Made by a program: the position numbers and the translations under genes. The notes under the pieces are model-generated. The model was not told where the DNA came from, did not search any database, and saw nothing but the letters and a program-made list of their open reading frames with translations. Positions 1 to 8,339 of a DNA stretch of 64,000 bases are shown here, one piece after another; positions within the stretch are counted from its first letter, which is position 1; each line of letters begins with the position of its first letter. Source of the stretch: Phycisphaeraceae bacterium (GTDB lineage: Bacteria > Planctomycetota > Phycisphaerae > Phycisphaerales > UBA1924); assembly GCA_019636845.1 (NCBI GenBank), contig JAHBWV010000001.1, positions 806,001 through 870,000 on the forward strand, given 5' to 3'.

Positions 1-218
1 TCGCGACCGTCCACGGTCCGCCAGACGCCCTGGATCATCGACTTGGCTTCCAGCCCATACAGCATGGGGTAGAGCGTGCTTTGGCCCATGGCGAGGATGC
101 CGCCGGTGCGGGCGCTAAGGGCCTCGACGAGTTCGTAGCCGTACATCTCTTGGCGTTCGAGGAGCTTGAGAACAGCGACGGGCCCGGCACCACGCATGAG
201 TTCACGCTCGATCTTCAT
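1..218 (-). CDS. PadR-family transcriptional regulator (partial, C-terminus beyond window edge)
   Basis: Only the first 72 codons lie in the window; the gene runs off the left edge. The translated N-terminus reads MKIERELMRGAG, then VAVLKLLERQEMYGYELVE and a segment ending STLYPMLYGLEA. This is the winged-helix pattern of PadR regulators: a helix, then the MYGYEL motif, then LYPxLxxLE in the recognition helix and wing. PadR proteins are dimeric repressors that often control their own gene and an adjacent effector gene. The ATG at 216-218 is chosen because the family N-terminus starts there. A perfect palindrome sits about 60 bp upstream (280-300), as expected for autoregulation. The target gene must lie outside the window. 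Confidence 0.85.
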   Translation of the reverse strand, partial: MKIERELMRGAGPVAVLKLLERQEMYGYELVEALSARTGGILAMGQSTLYPMLYGLEAKSMIQGVWRTVDGR

Positions 219-279
219 GGACAGCTCCACGGTATGTGAGTGGGGGAAATCGGGGTCTGGGAGCGATGCTCTGGTTCGT

Positions 280-300
280 ATACTATGCGTACCATAGTAT
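280..300. promoter_or_regulatory. Palindromic operator upstream of padR
   Basis: Two perfect 8-bp inverted arms, ATACTATG and CATAGTAT, are separated by five bases (CGTAC). The flanking CGTA and TACG extend the symmetry with a small offset. The AT-rich palindrome stands out in GC-rich sequence and contains TATA-like hexamers that could double as a -10 element. PadR proteins are known to bind ATAC...GTAT-type dyads, so self-repression of the gene starting at 218 is the likely role. The binding itself is inferred. Confidence 0.65.
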
Positions 301-352
301 GTACGCAAGGGGTATAGGGCGGATTCGCAGAAACATCGAAGTTTTGGGTTTG

Positions 353-1885
353 TCACTCGCCGGAGACTGGGATGAGTTGGATCTGGAAGGTGAGGTGGCG
401 CGTGCCGCGGCGGGCGGAGAGGGTGACCGTTTCGCCGGATTGGTATGAGCCGAGGATTCTGACGAGTTCGAAGACGTCTCGGGTGGGGCGTCCGTTGACG
501 GCGTAGATGACATCGGCGGGGCGGATGCCGCTGGTTCGTGCTGAACGTGAGGCGGCTTGGGTGACGACAGGGCCGTCTCCGGAGCCGGGATCGACATCGA
601 TGCCGAGGCCGACGCGTCCCTCTTTGCCTCCTGGCTCGGGGACTGTCGGCAGAGCTTTGAGCCAGTCGCGGTACATGGCGTTGAGGCCTTTGAGGTCTGT
701 GTCGAGCGTGTTGAGAATGGCCGCGATACCGGATGGGTCGTCGGCGAAGGTGGATATGTAGGTCTGGTACCAGTTGCCGAGAGCGCCTTTGTCGTGCAGG
801 AAGAGGAAGACAGCGCGGCACTCTGCGTAGCGGGCCATGGTGCGTCCGCCGGCGGTGAACTTGTCGCGTGGGATGGCCGCGAGCTCTTCGATGGGCGTCA
901 GACGCCCTGCGTTCAGCAAGCGTTTGACGGTGTTGGTTCGCCAGGAAGGGACCGGTGTGAGCGTGCCGTTGATGATGTCGTAGTCTTCAACGAGGGAGCA
1001 GAGCCCTTCCTGGATCCAGATGGGGTGTTGCTGGCCTCGGCGCGTGGCGGATCGCCAGTGCAGGACGTGGAAGAACTCGTGTCGGAGGGTGCCCCCGAGG
1101 TCCTGGGCGACAAGGAGCTTTCGATCGTGGTCGTAGGCACCGCCGATGCCGCTGAAGTTGTTGCGCGAAGCGGGGCCGTAGGTCATGGCGACCCATCGGA
1201 GGAAGTCCTGCCGATTGGGGAGGATGACGGTGACGTAGGGATCCTGTGGGGAGTCAGCGGTTGCGGCGGGATCGAGGTCTTTGAAAACGCTTGCGATGCC
1301 CCAGTCGGCGAGTCGGGCGAGTTCGTCGCGGGCAATGGCGAAGGAGTCTGGGTCGTATGCGGTCGCGTAGATGAGCCGGTGTGTCTCGTCGGTCTCATAG
1401 ATGTAGACGTCGCCGTACATCGCTCGGACTTGTCCGAGGTTCGCATCGGCCCGCGCCTTGGTGATGGCTTCCCAGTTCTCGATGAGCGAGGTGTATCCGG
1501 GCTCGTTCCTGATGGACTGGAGATCGGGATCGGTCGTCAGTTGGCGGTGGTCGATGAAGCCGAGTTCGATGGCGCGGTGGAGGTGGTCGATCGCCTGGGC
1601 GGTCTCGCGGAGGCGAGCGTGGACGCACGCGAGGTTGTAGTGAACGACGAAGCTGGATGGTTGGAGTGCGAGCTGTTCCTGGAGGGCTTCTCGGGCGGCT
1701 TCGTAGTCGCCGGATGTGATCGCGCGGAACGCACGCGACTGTGCTTCGGCTGCCTCGTCGGTTGCGGAGTGGGGCGGGGGCGAGCGGGGTGCGTCTTCCT
1801 GCGCGAGCGCGGGTTGGCCGAGGGATACCAGCGATGCGATGGCAGCGAGCCGGATGGAGCCGCGTTTATGTCCGGTGTGCTGCAT
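353..1885 (-). CDS. Secreted TPR / HExxH metallopeptidase-like protein with C-terminal PDZ domain
   Basis: A 510-residue protein, probably exported: residues 1-29 form a signal peptide ending ALA before QEDAP. Residues about 45-135 look like tetratricopeptide repeats (YNLACVHARLRE, AIDHLHRAIELGF). The middle carries HEFFH at about residues 269-273, an HExxH zinc site, followed by WIQEGLCS, resembling peptidase-MA-like (gluzincin) folds. The last 90 residues form a PDZ-like domain (GIRPADVIYAVNGRPT). ATG 1885 is preferred to longer readings because it places the signal peptide at the start. It is the third gene of a probable operon, 11 nt after purN. Substrate is unknown. Confidence 0.75.
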   Translation of the reverse strand: MQHTGHKRGSIRLAAIASLVSLGQPALAQEDAPRSPPPHSATDEAAEAQSRAFRAITSGDYEAAREALQEQLALQPSSFVVHYNLACVHARLRETAQAIDHLHRAIELGFIDHRQLTTDPDLQSIRNEPGYTSLIENWEAITKARADANLGQVRAMYGDVYIYETDETHRLIYATAYDPDSFAIARDELARLADWGIASVFKDLDPAATADSPQDPYVTVILPNRQDFLRWVAMTYGPASRNNFSGIGGAYDHDRKLLVAQDLGGTLRHEFFHVLHWRSATRRGQQHPIWIQEGLCSLVEDYDIINGTLTPVPSWRTNTVKRLLNAGRLTPIEELAAIPRDKFTAGGRTMARYAECRAVFLFLHDKGALGNWYQTYISTFADDPSGIAAILNTLDTDLKGLNAMYRDWLKALPTVPEPGGKEGRVGLGIDVDPGSGDGPVVTQAASRSARTSGIRPADVIYAVNGRPTRDVFELVRILGSYQSGETVTLSARRGTRHLTFQIQLIPVSGE

Positions 1886-1896
1886 CGGGCGGGGTC

Positions 1897-2514
1897 TCAG
1901 CGCATGGTCGGGTCGTGAGGGCTGGTGTCTGAGTTCGGTACGAGCCGATCGATCACGAGTTGCAGCGCCTCCGGATACGCGACGCACTCGAGATCGAAGA
2001 CGCGGGCCGCGAGGGTTTCGGGCGTGTCGTTCGGGAGCACCGGGCAGGACTTCTGAAGGATGATCGGGCCGTGGTCGAACTCGTTGTCCACCTCGTGGAC
2101 GGTGCATCCTGAGATGGTCTCGCGGGCGGCGATGACGGCCTCGTGGACGCGGTGGCCGTAGGAGCCCTTGCCGCCGAACTTGGGAAGGAGCGAGGGGTGG
2201 ATGTTGAGGATGCGCCCTGCGAGTCGTTCGGGCACGTGGACATAGCGGAGATAGCCGCAGAGAGCGACGAGACCTGCGTTGTGGTGGTTGCAGATAGAGA
2301 CGAGCGTGTCGCGGGGGACCTCGCCCGGGAGAATCTGGACGGAGACACCACGCGCCTCGAGGCGATCGGCTCCGGCGCACGGCTTCGACGCGATGGCGTG
2401 GACGATGCGAGCGTTGAGCGTGTGTGTGTCGATCGCATCGAGGAGGTTGAGCGCGGTGCGGCCTCCTCCTGAGAGCATGACGAGGATGCGGCTTGGTGAG
2501 GGTCGCGGGCTCAC
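1897..2514 (-). CDS. purN: Phosphoribosylglycinamide formyltransferase
   Basis: A 205-residue enzyme of purine synthesis that moves the formyl group of 10-formyltetrahydrofolate to GAR in the cytoplasm. The sequence shows the family layout: an N-terminal nucleotide-binding strand ending VMLSGGGRTALNLLDAI, the catalytic LNIHPSLLPKFGGKGSYG region, and EVDNEFDHGPII, which carries the catalytic aspartate. The usual N-terminal SGxGSN is SGGGRT here. The start is a GTG at 2512-2514 with a weak AGAG upstream; an internal ATG would cut into the first strand. It lies 13 nt after the thioesterase gene and 11 nt before the metallopeptidase-like gene, so all three are probably co-transcribed although their functions are not obviously linked. 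Confidence 0.9.
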   Translation of the reverse strand: MSPRPSPSRILVMLSGGGRTALNLLDAIDTHTLNARIVHAIASKPCAGADRLEARGVSVQILPGEVPRDTLVSICNHHNAGLVALCGYLRYVHVPERLAGRILNIHPSLLPKFGGKGSYGHRVHEAVIAARETISGCTVHEVDNEFDHGPIILQKSCPVLPNDTPETLAARVFDLECVAYPEALQLVIDRLVPNSDTSPHDPTMR

Positions 2515-2527
2515 GCGGGGCTCTCAG

Positions 2528-2956
2528 TCAGATGGTGGGTGGCAATCGGAAGGGGATGGTCTTGCCTCGTGAGTCAACGGCGACCATGGTCATGGTTGCG
2601 GACGTGACGGGTACGACTTCGGATGTGTCATTGCGTTCGGCCTCCACATCGACGCGGATCGTGACGCTCTTGGTGCCCTGACGGGTTGTGCATGCGTAGA
2701 GGTTGACGATGTCTCCGACGTGGACCGGCGCGTGGAAATCGACGCGTTCGATGGAGGCGGTGACCCACCTGTGGGCTCCGTTTCGGCGTGCCTCCACGAA
2801 GCCGGCTTGATCGATGGCGGAGAGGATGACGCCGCCGAAGATGGTGCCGTAGTGGTTCGTGTCCTGGGGGCGTGTCATGACGCGGAGTGCGAGGCGGCGC
2901 AGATCTATCTGGCAGGCCCCTGAGTCGGGGTTCGGGCTCTGTGTGTCGGTGGGCAT
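2528..2956 (-). CDS. Hotdog-fold acyl-CoA thioesterase (YciA/BACH-like)
   Basis: A 142-residue single-domain hotdog protein. The segment LALRVMTRPQDTNHYGTIFG followed by GVILSAIDQAG matches the acyl-CoA thioester hydrolase motif, with the N/H and D of the active site. WVTASIERVDFHAPVHVGDI is the second core strand. Such enzymes hydrolyse acyl-CoA esters in the cytoplasm. The ATG at 2956 gives the usual family length; a longer in-frame reading back to 3115 adds low-quality sequence. It is the first gene of the minus-strand operon with purN. The 109 bp between it and the divergent DinB-like gene must hold both promoters. Confidence 0.85.
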   Translation of the reverse strand: MPTDTQSPNPDSGACQIDLRRLALRVMTRPQDTNHYGTIFGGVILSAIDQAGFVEARRNGAHRWVTASIERVDFHAPVHVGDIVNLYACTTRQGTKSVTIRVDVEAERNDTSEVVPVTSATMTMVAVDSRGKTIPFRLPPTI

Positions 2957-3065
2957 GAGAGGAGAATAGGTCGGGGTCTGCGAGGGCCTATCCTGAGGTC
3001 TGGACAGAAGTTCCAGAAGTTCTTTGGCACGCACGGCGGGGACGCCGCACGCGAAAGGATGATCG

Positions 3066-3695
3066 ATGACAACTCTCTCGTCCGAGGCGAAGGTGTACAC
3101 GCAGTGTCCGGGCATGTCTCAGATCGGCGCGTTGTCGTTGCCGGAGTTGATCTCTCGGTATCGGATGGGTTCTGAGACGATCGACAAGCGTGTATTCCAG
3201 CTGTCTCCTGAGCAGGTTGACCAGGCGTTTCTTCCTGAGGCGGGAGTGGGGCGGTGGCCGATTCGGGTGCTGCTTGGTCATGTGGCGGATGCGGAGTTGG
3301 TCTACATCCATCGCGCGCGGCGTGTGGTTGGAGAGGACAATCCCGTGTTCAGCGTCTGGGATGAGAACTCGTTCATCGACAACGGGCTGTATCGGCACCA
3401 GCGTCTTCCCGGGCACCCTTCGCCGATGTGCGGGGGGCATGTGGCGATGCTTCACACGATCCGCCTGTGGGGTGCGGAGTGGCTGGACACGCTTGCGGAC
3501 GCGCAGTGGATGAGGCAGGGCATGCACCCTGAGTATGGTGCTCTGCGAGTGCGAGATATTGTCTCGATGGCGGTGTGGCACCTGGAGCACCACGCAAGGT
3601 ACTTGAACATGAAGGTCGAGAAGTTCCTCGGGACGTCGCCCGCGCAGCAGACGCCACGCGGCGGGTGCGGCTCAGGATGCGGTTGCCACAAGTGA
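3066..3695 (+). CDS. DinB-like (four-helix, metal-binding) family protein
   Basis: A 209-residue soluble protein of the DinB/YfiT four-helix-bundle superfamily. Supporting residues: LLGHVADAELVYIHRARR (first metal-ligand histidine helix), WDENSFIDN, GGHVAMLHTIRLWGAEWL and a C-terminal HLEHHARYLNMK with the remaining histidines. The domain is followed by a cysteine-rich tail, GGCGSGCGCHK, which could bind a metal but has no known role. Related proteins are putative metal-dependent thiol transferases or stress proteins; substrate is not predictable. An AAAGGATG Shine-Dalgarno precedes ATG 3066. It is divergent from the thioesterase and 46 nt ahead of nadB. Confidence 0.75.
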   Translation: MTTLSSEAKVYTQCPGMSQIGALSLPELISRYRMGSETIDKRVFQLSPEQVDQAFLPEAGVGRWPIRVLLGHVADAELVYIHRARRVVGEDNPVFSVWDENSFIDNGLYRHQRLPGHPSPMCGGHVAMLHTIRLWGAEWLDTLADAQWMRQGMHPEYGALRVRDIVSMAVWHLEHHARYLNMKVEKFLGTSPAQQTPRGGCGSGCGCHK

Positions 3696-3741
3696 TTCGC
3701 AGTGGTTGCGGAGGATGCGTGCGGGGCGCTGACGGGAACGG

Positions 3742-5427
3742 ATGAGCATGGATCGACTGTTCGACCAACGCAGGTACCTGATACCGTTTCGGTCGTCGTT
3801 GTTGCCGCAGATCTTCACGGACACACTCGTGATCGGCGCTGGCGTGGCGGGTCTATCTGCTGCGAGATCCGCGGCGGAGCATGGCGATGTGATCGTGGTG
3901 TCGAAGTCGGACCTTTCGACGTCGAATACGGCGTGGGCTCAGGGGGGCATCGCGGCGGTGATGCGTGATGATGACGACACGGAGTCGCACATCCGTGACA
4001 CGTTGGAGGCCGGGGCGGGGCTCTGCGATGAGCCGGCGGTGCGGTTTGTCGTTGAGCACGCAGCGGAGCGGATGCGTGAGCTGCTCGAGAACGGGCTGGA
4101 CCTTGATAAGGATCTTTCGGGCCAGTTGCTTGTCGGCAGGGAGGGCGGGCACTCGGCGGCTCGGATTTATCACGCGGGAGGGGATGCGACGGGGCGTGAG
4201 GTCCAGCGGTGCCTGAACGCGGCGGCGCGTTCGCTTCCGAACGTGCGCGTGTTCGAGCACTGCTTCACGCTGGATCTGATCACGGCCTCGCCGGAGCCGG
4301 GGTCCGCGGTGATGGGCGCGATCACGTATCACGCTCGGTACGGGCTTCAGATGATCTGGGCGCGAGCGACGATCCTGGCGACAGGTGGTGCGGGCGTGGT
4401 GTATCGCGAGACGACGAATCCGTCGGTCGCGACGGCGGATGGTCTGGCGATGGCGTACCGCGCGGGGGCGACTCTTGCCGACATGGCGTTCATGCAGTTC
4501 CACCCGACCACGCTGTATCTGCCGGGTGCGGCACGGTTCCTGATTTCCGAGGCGGTGCGGGGTGAGGGCGCCCACCTGCTGGATGCATCGGGCGCAAGGT
4601 TCATGCCCGAGGTGCATCCGCTGGCGGAGCTGGCACCACGTGACGTGGTGAGCCAGGCGATCGTGCGTCAGATCTCGAAGCAGGGCGGACGCCACGTGTG
4701 GCTTGATTGCCGGCACGTGGAGCGGTTCGATCGGAGATTCCCTGGGATCGCACGCCTGCTCGGGCAGTTTGATCTGGATCCTGCGCGGAACCTGATTCCC
4801 GTGCATCCGGCGGCGCATTACATGGTGGGAGGCGTGAGGACCGACCTTGAGGGGCGGACCGATGTGCCCGGGCTCTTTGCGGTGGGAGAGGTCGCTTCCG
4901 TGGGACTGCATGGGGCGAATCGATTGGCGAGCAACTCGCTGCTTGAGGGCCTGGTGATCGGGCATGCGGCAGGGCACGCTGCCGGCGCTGTGAATGGTGC
5001 GCTCGGCCTTGAGGCAGCGCGTCGTTCCGCGCCGGTGCCGGTCATCAGCGATGTGCGTCCGTCGAGCACGGGTGAGCTGGATCTTGAGGATGTTCGATCG
5101 AGTCTGCGATCGGCGATGTGGAAGAATGTGGGGATCGCGCGGACGGGCGGGAAACTCGCGGATGCGGTGGACATGCTGCGCTTCTGGGCACGCTACACGC
5201 TCGACAAGATCTTTGATGATCCCGAGGGGTGGGAGGTCCAGAACATGCTCCTCGTGGCCTCGATCATGGCCGAGTCGTCGGCGTGGCGAGAGGAATCGCG
5301 CGGGTGTCACGCCCGGATCGATCATCCGCGCGAGGAGCAGGCATTCGCCGTGCATGACTGCTGGCGAAGAGGATCGTCTGAGCCGACGCCGCTGGGCGTT
5401 GTGTCACCGTATCCGGCGGGAGTCTGA
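3742..5427 (+). CDS. nadB: L-aspartate oxidase
   Basis: A 561-residue FAD enzyme that oxidises L-aspartate to iminoaspartate, the first step of de novo NAD synthesis. It shows a dinucleotide-binding motif, VIGAGVAGLSAA, at about residues 30-41, then STSNTAWAQGGIAA (FAD and substrate region), AAHYMVGGVRTD, and GLHGANRLASNSLLEGLV near the active site. The C-terminal helical domain (DLEDVRSSLRSAMWKNVGI) is intact. It is slightly longer than the usual about 530 residues because of a 25-residue N-terminal lead. Neither nadA nor nadC is adjacent. The lipoprotein gene begins two bases after the stop codon, so the two are probably transcribed together. Confidence 0.95.
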   Translation: MSMDRLFDQRRYLIPFRSSLLPQIFTDTLVIGAGVAGLSAARSAAEHGDVIVVSKSDLSTSNTAWAQGGIAAVMRDDDDTESHIRDTLEAGAGLCDEPAVRFVVEHAAERMRELLENGLDLDKDLSGQLLVGREGGHSAARIYHAGGDATGREVQRCLNAAARSLPNVRVFEHCFTLDLITASPEPGSAVMGAITYHARYGLQMIWARATILATGGAGVVYRETTNPSVATADGLAMAYRAGATLADMAFMQFHPTTLYLPGAARFLISEAVRGEGAHLLDASGARFMPEVHPLAELAPRDVVSQAIVRQISKQGGRHVWLDCRHVERFDRRFPGIARLLGQFDLDPARNLIPVHPAAHYMVGGVRTDLEGRTDVPGLFAVGEVASVGLHGANRLASNSLLEGLVIGHAAGHAAGAVNGALGLEAARRSAPVPVISDVRPSSTGELDLEDVRSSLRSAMWKNVGIARTGGKLADAVDMLRFWARYTLDKIFDDPEGWEVQNMLLVASIMAESSAWREESRGCHARIDHPREEQAFAVHDCWRRGSSEPTPLGVVSPYPAGV

Positions 5428-5429
5428 GC

Positions 5430-6032
5430 GTGGGGATGCGAGCAGCGACCATCCTTCGATCGGCTCTCTTGGGCGTGGCGTGCGCGTGCGTGGTCGGCGG
5501 ATGCGAGACGGAGGAGAAGATCGTTCGTTACAGGCCGATCCTGGCGGCGGTGCCTGGTGCGCAGTCGAACACGGCGCCGGTGGGGGATCCGTTCGAGGGC
5601 AGGCGGGTCGATCCTTCTGCGACGGATGCGAAGTCACTTGTGGTCGAGCTGCCTGATGGAGAAAGAGTGCTGGTCATGAAGACCGGCCGGCAGTTGATGG
5701 CGCACATCATCAACACGATCGACGCGAACGAGCGGGACCTCTTCGTCGAGCAGGTGCTGAGCGAGGCGACAAAGAAGGAGTTCCTGGAGCGTGCGATCGA
5801 CCCCGGCGAGGCGTTTGACCTTCTGAAGAAGCGGCGCATGGACATCATGAAGCTCTTCAACCTGATGCCGATGGGGGAGTACACACCGGGCGTCTACATG
5901 AAGGGAGTAGGGGGCGGTGTGCAGCGCCTCCGTGTCGTGGGGCCATCGGCCACCGACCTTCGATGGAACTTCATGGACATGAATTACGAGCGCGGCGGAT
6001 GGCGGCTTCGCTGGTTCGGCAGCGATCGCTGA
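5430..6032 (+). CDS. Hypothetical lipoprotein
   Basis: A 200-residue protein with a lipoprotein signal: a hydrophobic N-terminus (ATILRSALLGVACACVVGGC) with a lipobox cysteine, then ETEEK. The mature part has no family I recognise; it includes a mixed alpha/beta stretch with VVELPDGERVLVMKTGR and a C-terminal RWNFMDMNYERGGWRLRWF. The start is GTG 5430 or ATG 5436. The gene starts two bases after nadB and ends three bases before the convergent M28 peptidase stop. The function is unknown; periplasmic or outer-membrane anchoring is inferred from the lipobox. Confidence 0.75.
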   Translation: MGMRAATILRSALLGVACACVVGGCETEEKIVRYRPILAAVPGAQSNTAPVGDPFEGRRVDPSATDAKSLVVELPDGERVLVMKTGRQLMAHIINTIDANERDLFVEQVLSEATKKEFLERAIDPGEAFDLLKKRRMDIMKLFNLMPMGEYTPGVYMKGVGGGVQRLRVVGPSATDLRWNFMDMNYERGGWRLRWFGSDR

Positions 6033-6035
6033 GTA

Positions 6036-8015
6036 TCAGCCGCCCGGCGTTCTGCGGCTGGCCTTCAGTTTGACAGTAGCGGTCTGCTCTTTGTCGTCGC
6101 GGATGTAGGTGATGACAACTTCGTCACCGGGCTCGGCCTTCTCGAGCTGGGGCATCCAATCGTCGACGCTCGTGAGAGGCGCATCGTTCCACTTGGTCAT
6201 CAGGTCGCCCGCCTGGAGCCCGCCTTCAGCAGCGGAGGTGTCGGGGAAGACCTGTCCCACGAGCACGCCAGGGCGAGATCCGGAGTAGTCGCCGGGAGCG
6301 ATGCCGAAGCGGACACGGACGCGACGCTGCCCACCCATTGCCACGCCGCCGCCGTCGGTGGAGGTGAAGGTGAGGGGCTCGGTTCGATCGGCGACGGAGA
6401 GCGCGATTCTCTCGACGAGATCGACGACCTTGACGGCTCCGACGGGATTAATGAGCGCAGCCACATCGGAGGGCGCGTGGTATTCCTCGTGCAAGCCGCT
6501 GAAGAAAAACATGACGGGTATTCCTGCGGCGTAGAAGGAGGCGTGATCGGAGGGGCCGGTGCCGCCGGGGCGTGCTGCGATGTTGAGTCCGGAGTTCTCG
6601 AAGAGGGGTGTGACCATCTCGGCGAGTCCGGAGGCGGTTCCCGTGCCGTTGGCTTCGACGTTGCCATCGCGAACGCGCCCGATCATGTCGAGGTTGAGCA
6701 TGATGGTGTGCTTCTCTTTCGGCGCGATCATGTTCTGGACGTAGTATGCGGATCCATTGAGGCCGGACTCTTCGGCGGAGTAACCCATGAAGAAGACGGA
6801 GCGCAGGTTGGCGTCGGTTCCCGCTGCGGCGTAATGCCTTGAGAGGCGTTCGGCCAGGAGGAGCATGCCGGACGTGCCCGAGGCGTTGTCGTCCGCTCCG
6901 GGGTGGATCTTGCCCGCTTCGCCGGTTCGCGAGCCGAACCAGCCATAGCCGACGTGATCGAAGTGTGAGCCGATAACGATGAATTCGTCGGCGAGTGCTC
7001 CCTTGCCTCTGAGGATCGCGCCCATGTTGGCTGTTCTGTTGGGCGCGAATCGGGTCGCGACACTGAATTCAACCGCGGCGTTCGGGAGATCGATGATCTC
7101 TCCCTTCTCGTCTGCGATCCGGCGGAGGTCGAGGAGTGAGCGCCCGCTCGGGTCGCCCGCACGCACGAGTCGATCGGCCATGTCTTCGGTGATCATGACG
7201 ACGGGGACACGTCCCGATCCACCCTGCCCGGTCGTTTCGCGCCAAGTGGCGAGCTTGCCGATGCGGTCGTCCTTTGCGCCGGGCGGATTGACGACAATGA
7301 CGCCTGCGGCTCCGCGGCGCACGGCAGCGGAGATCTTGGGAGCGAGGCCCGCATAGTTCGACCAGCCCTCGACACCCTCACGGACCCACTTGCTGCGTCC
7401 GTTCTCGTCCATGGGCTCGAAGCGGAGGATCATGGCGATCTTGCCCGTGAGGTCCGGGTTCTCGCCGAAGTACGAGCCATACTCATTGGGACCGGCGACG
7501 ATCGAGTAGCCGACAAAGGCAATCGGCGCGGTGAGTTGTCCGCTGCCGGACATGCCCAGGACGGAGAAGTCCTTGCCTCCGGCGAGCACCATCTGATCGG
7601 TCTGGCCGAGTTTCAGCGTCACAGCGGCAGAGTCAACGTACATCTCCAGACCGACTTCGAAGTGCTGGCGGAAGGAAGGCGTGCTGGTGATGACTTCGGA
7701 GCCGTCCGCGGCAGTGATGGTGGTCGATTCGGTAAAGGCGGGTTCGAGGCCGAACTGTTTGAACCAGAACTCGATGTACTCCTGCGCGATATCGTTGCCT
7801 CGCGTTCCGGGGGCGCGACCCTCGAAGAACGGGTTGGCGAGTGTCATGACGTGCTGGGTGTAGCGTGTGACATCCGGCCCGAGCTTTGTCAGGAGTTCCG
7901 CGAGCGGGCTCTCGCCGAGGGCGGCCTCGGAGGTCGCTGTCTGGGCGATGGCCGCGTGGGTGAGGGCGGCGGAGCAGAGCAGGGCGAGAATGGACGACTT
8001 TGCGGGGCGGTGCAT
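6036..8015 (-). CDS. Secreted M28-family zinc peptidase with PA and PDZ domains
   Basis: A 659-residue exported peptidase. Residues 1-24 form a signal peptide ending AIAQ. The middle N-terminal part holds a PA (protease-associated) domain (GAAGVIVVNPPGAKDD). The M28 catalytic domain shows the co-catalytic zinc ligands: H351 in GSHFDHVGYG, D375 in GADDNASG, the E415-E416 pair in SAEESG, D443 in NLDMIGR and H513 in HEEYHAPSD. The last about 100 residues are a PDZ domain (GLQAGDLMTKWNDAPLTSV). M28 enzymes remove N-terminal amino acids from peptides, so a role in extracytoplasmic peptide degradation is likely. It converges on the upstream lipoprotein gene with a three-base gap. Confidence 0.9.
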   Translation of the reverse strand: MHRPAKSSILALLCSAALTHAAIAQTATSEAALGESPLAELLTKLGPDVTRYTQHVMTLANPFFEGRAPGTRGNDIAQEYIEFWFKQFGLEPAFTESTTITAADGSEVITSTPSFRQHFEVGLEMYVDSAAVTLKLGQTDQMVLAGGKDFSVLGMSGSGQLTAPIAFVGYSIVAGPNEYGSYFGENPDLTGKIAMILRFEPMDENGRSKWVREGVEGWSNYAGLAPKISAAVRRGAAGVIVVNPPGAKDDRIGKLATWRETTGQGGSGRVPVVMITEDMADRLVRAGDPSGRSLLDLRRIADEKGEIIDLPNAAVEFSVATRFAPNRTANMGAILRGKGALADEFIVIGSHFDHVGYGWFGSRTGEAGKIHPGADDNASGTSGMLLLAERLSRHYAAAGTDANLRSVFFMGYSAEESGLNGSAYYVQNMIAPKEKHTIMLNLDMIGRVRDGNVEANGTGTASGLAEMVTPLFENSGLNIAARPGGTGPSDHASFYAAGIPVMFFFSGLHEEYHAPSDVAALINPVGAVKVVDLVERIALSVADRTEPLTFTSTDGGGVAMGGQRRVRVRFGIAPGDYSGSRPGVLVGQVFPDTSAAEGGLQAGDLMTKWNDAPLTSVDDWMPQLEKAEPGDEVVITYIRDDKEQTATVKLKASRRTPGG

Positions 8016-8339
8016 CTTGTGGGCTCCGGGATACGCGATTCTTGGGCGCGAGTTTAGGAGGGGGTCGGGTACGAGGGCGTTCGAGGGACCAGCACGTCGA
8101 GACGGGTGTTGGTCGGTGGGGCGATGGGGTTGTACCCGTTCGGGGGTCGGGACGTTGCCGAACCGGGCATAAGAGCGGGGTGTGCAGAGAACCCGAGGTG
8201 GCGATCTCGTTGGCGATCGTGCATCGAATACCTACGATCTTTCGATCCCTTGGCAGCGGCTCAGGATTGCTCGCACCGTCGTGCGTGGCGCGACGAGCGG
8301 ACGCCGTGCCGCGTGGGGAAGATGAGGTCGCGTCAACCG
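8016..8339. other. Intergenic region between divergent M28 peptidase and gcvP genes
   Basis: This 324-bp stretch should contain the promoters of both divergent genes. No convincing -35/-10 pair or strong hairpin is visible. I looked for a glycine riboswitch ahead of gcvP and did not see its conserved core. An in-frame ATG at 8322 (MRSRQP) just before the chosen gcvP start is an alternative initiation site. Confidence 0.4.

Noticed and set aside
557..1918. A 453-codon plus-strand open frame opposite the TPR/HExxH/PDZ gene
   Set aside because: It is the complement of a well-supported coding frame with signal peptide, HExxH and PDZ motifs; its protein has no recognisable family and is glycine/valine-rich shadow sequence.
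8016..8339. A glycine riboswitch ahead of gcvP
   Set aside because: The conserved glycine aptamer core is not present; only generic GC-rich hairpins are seen.
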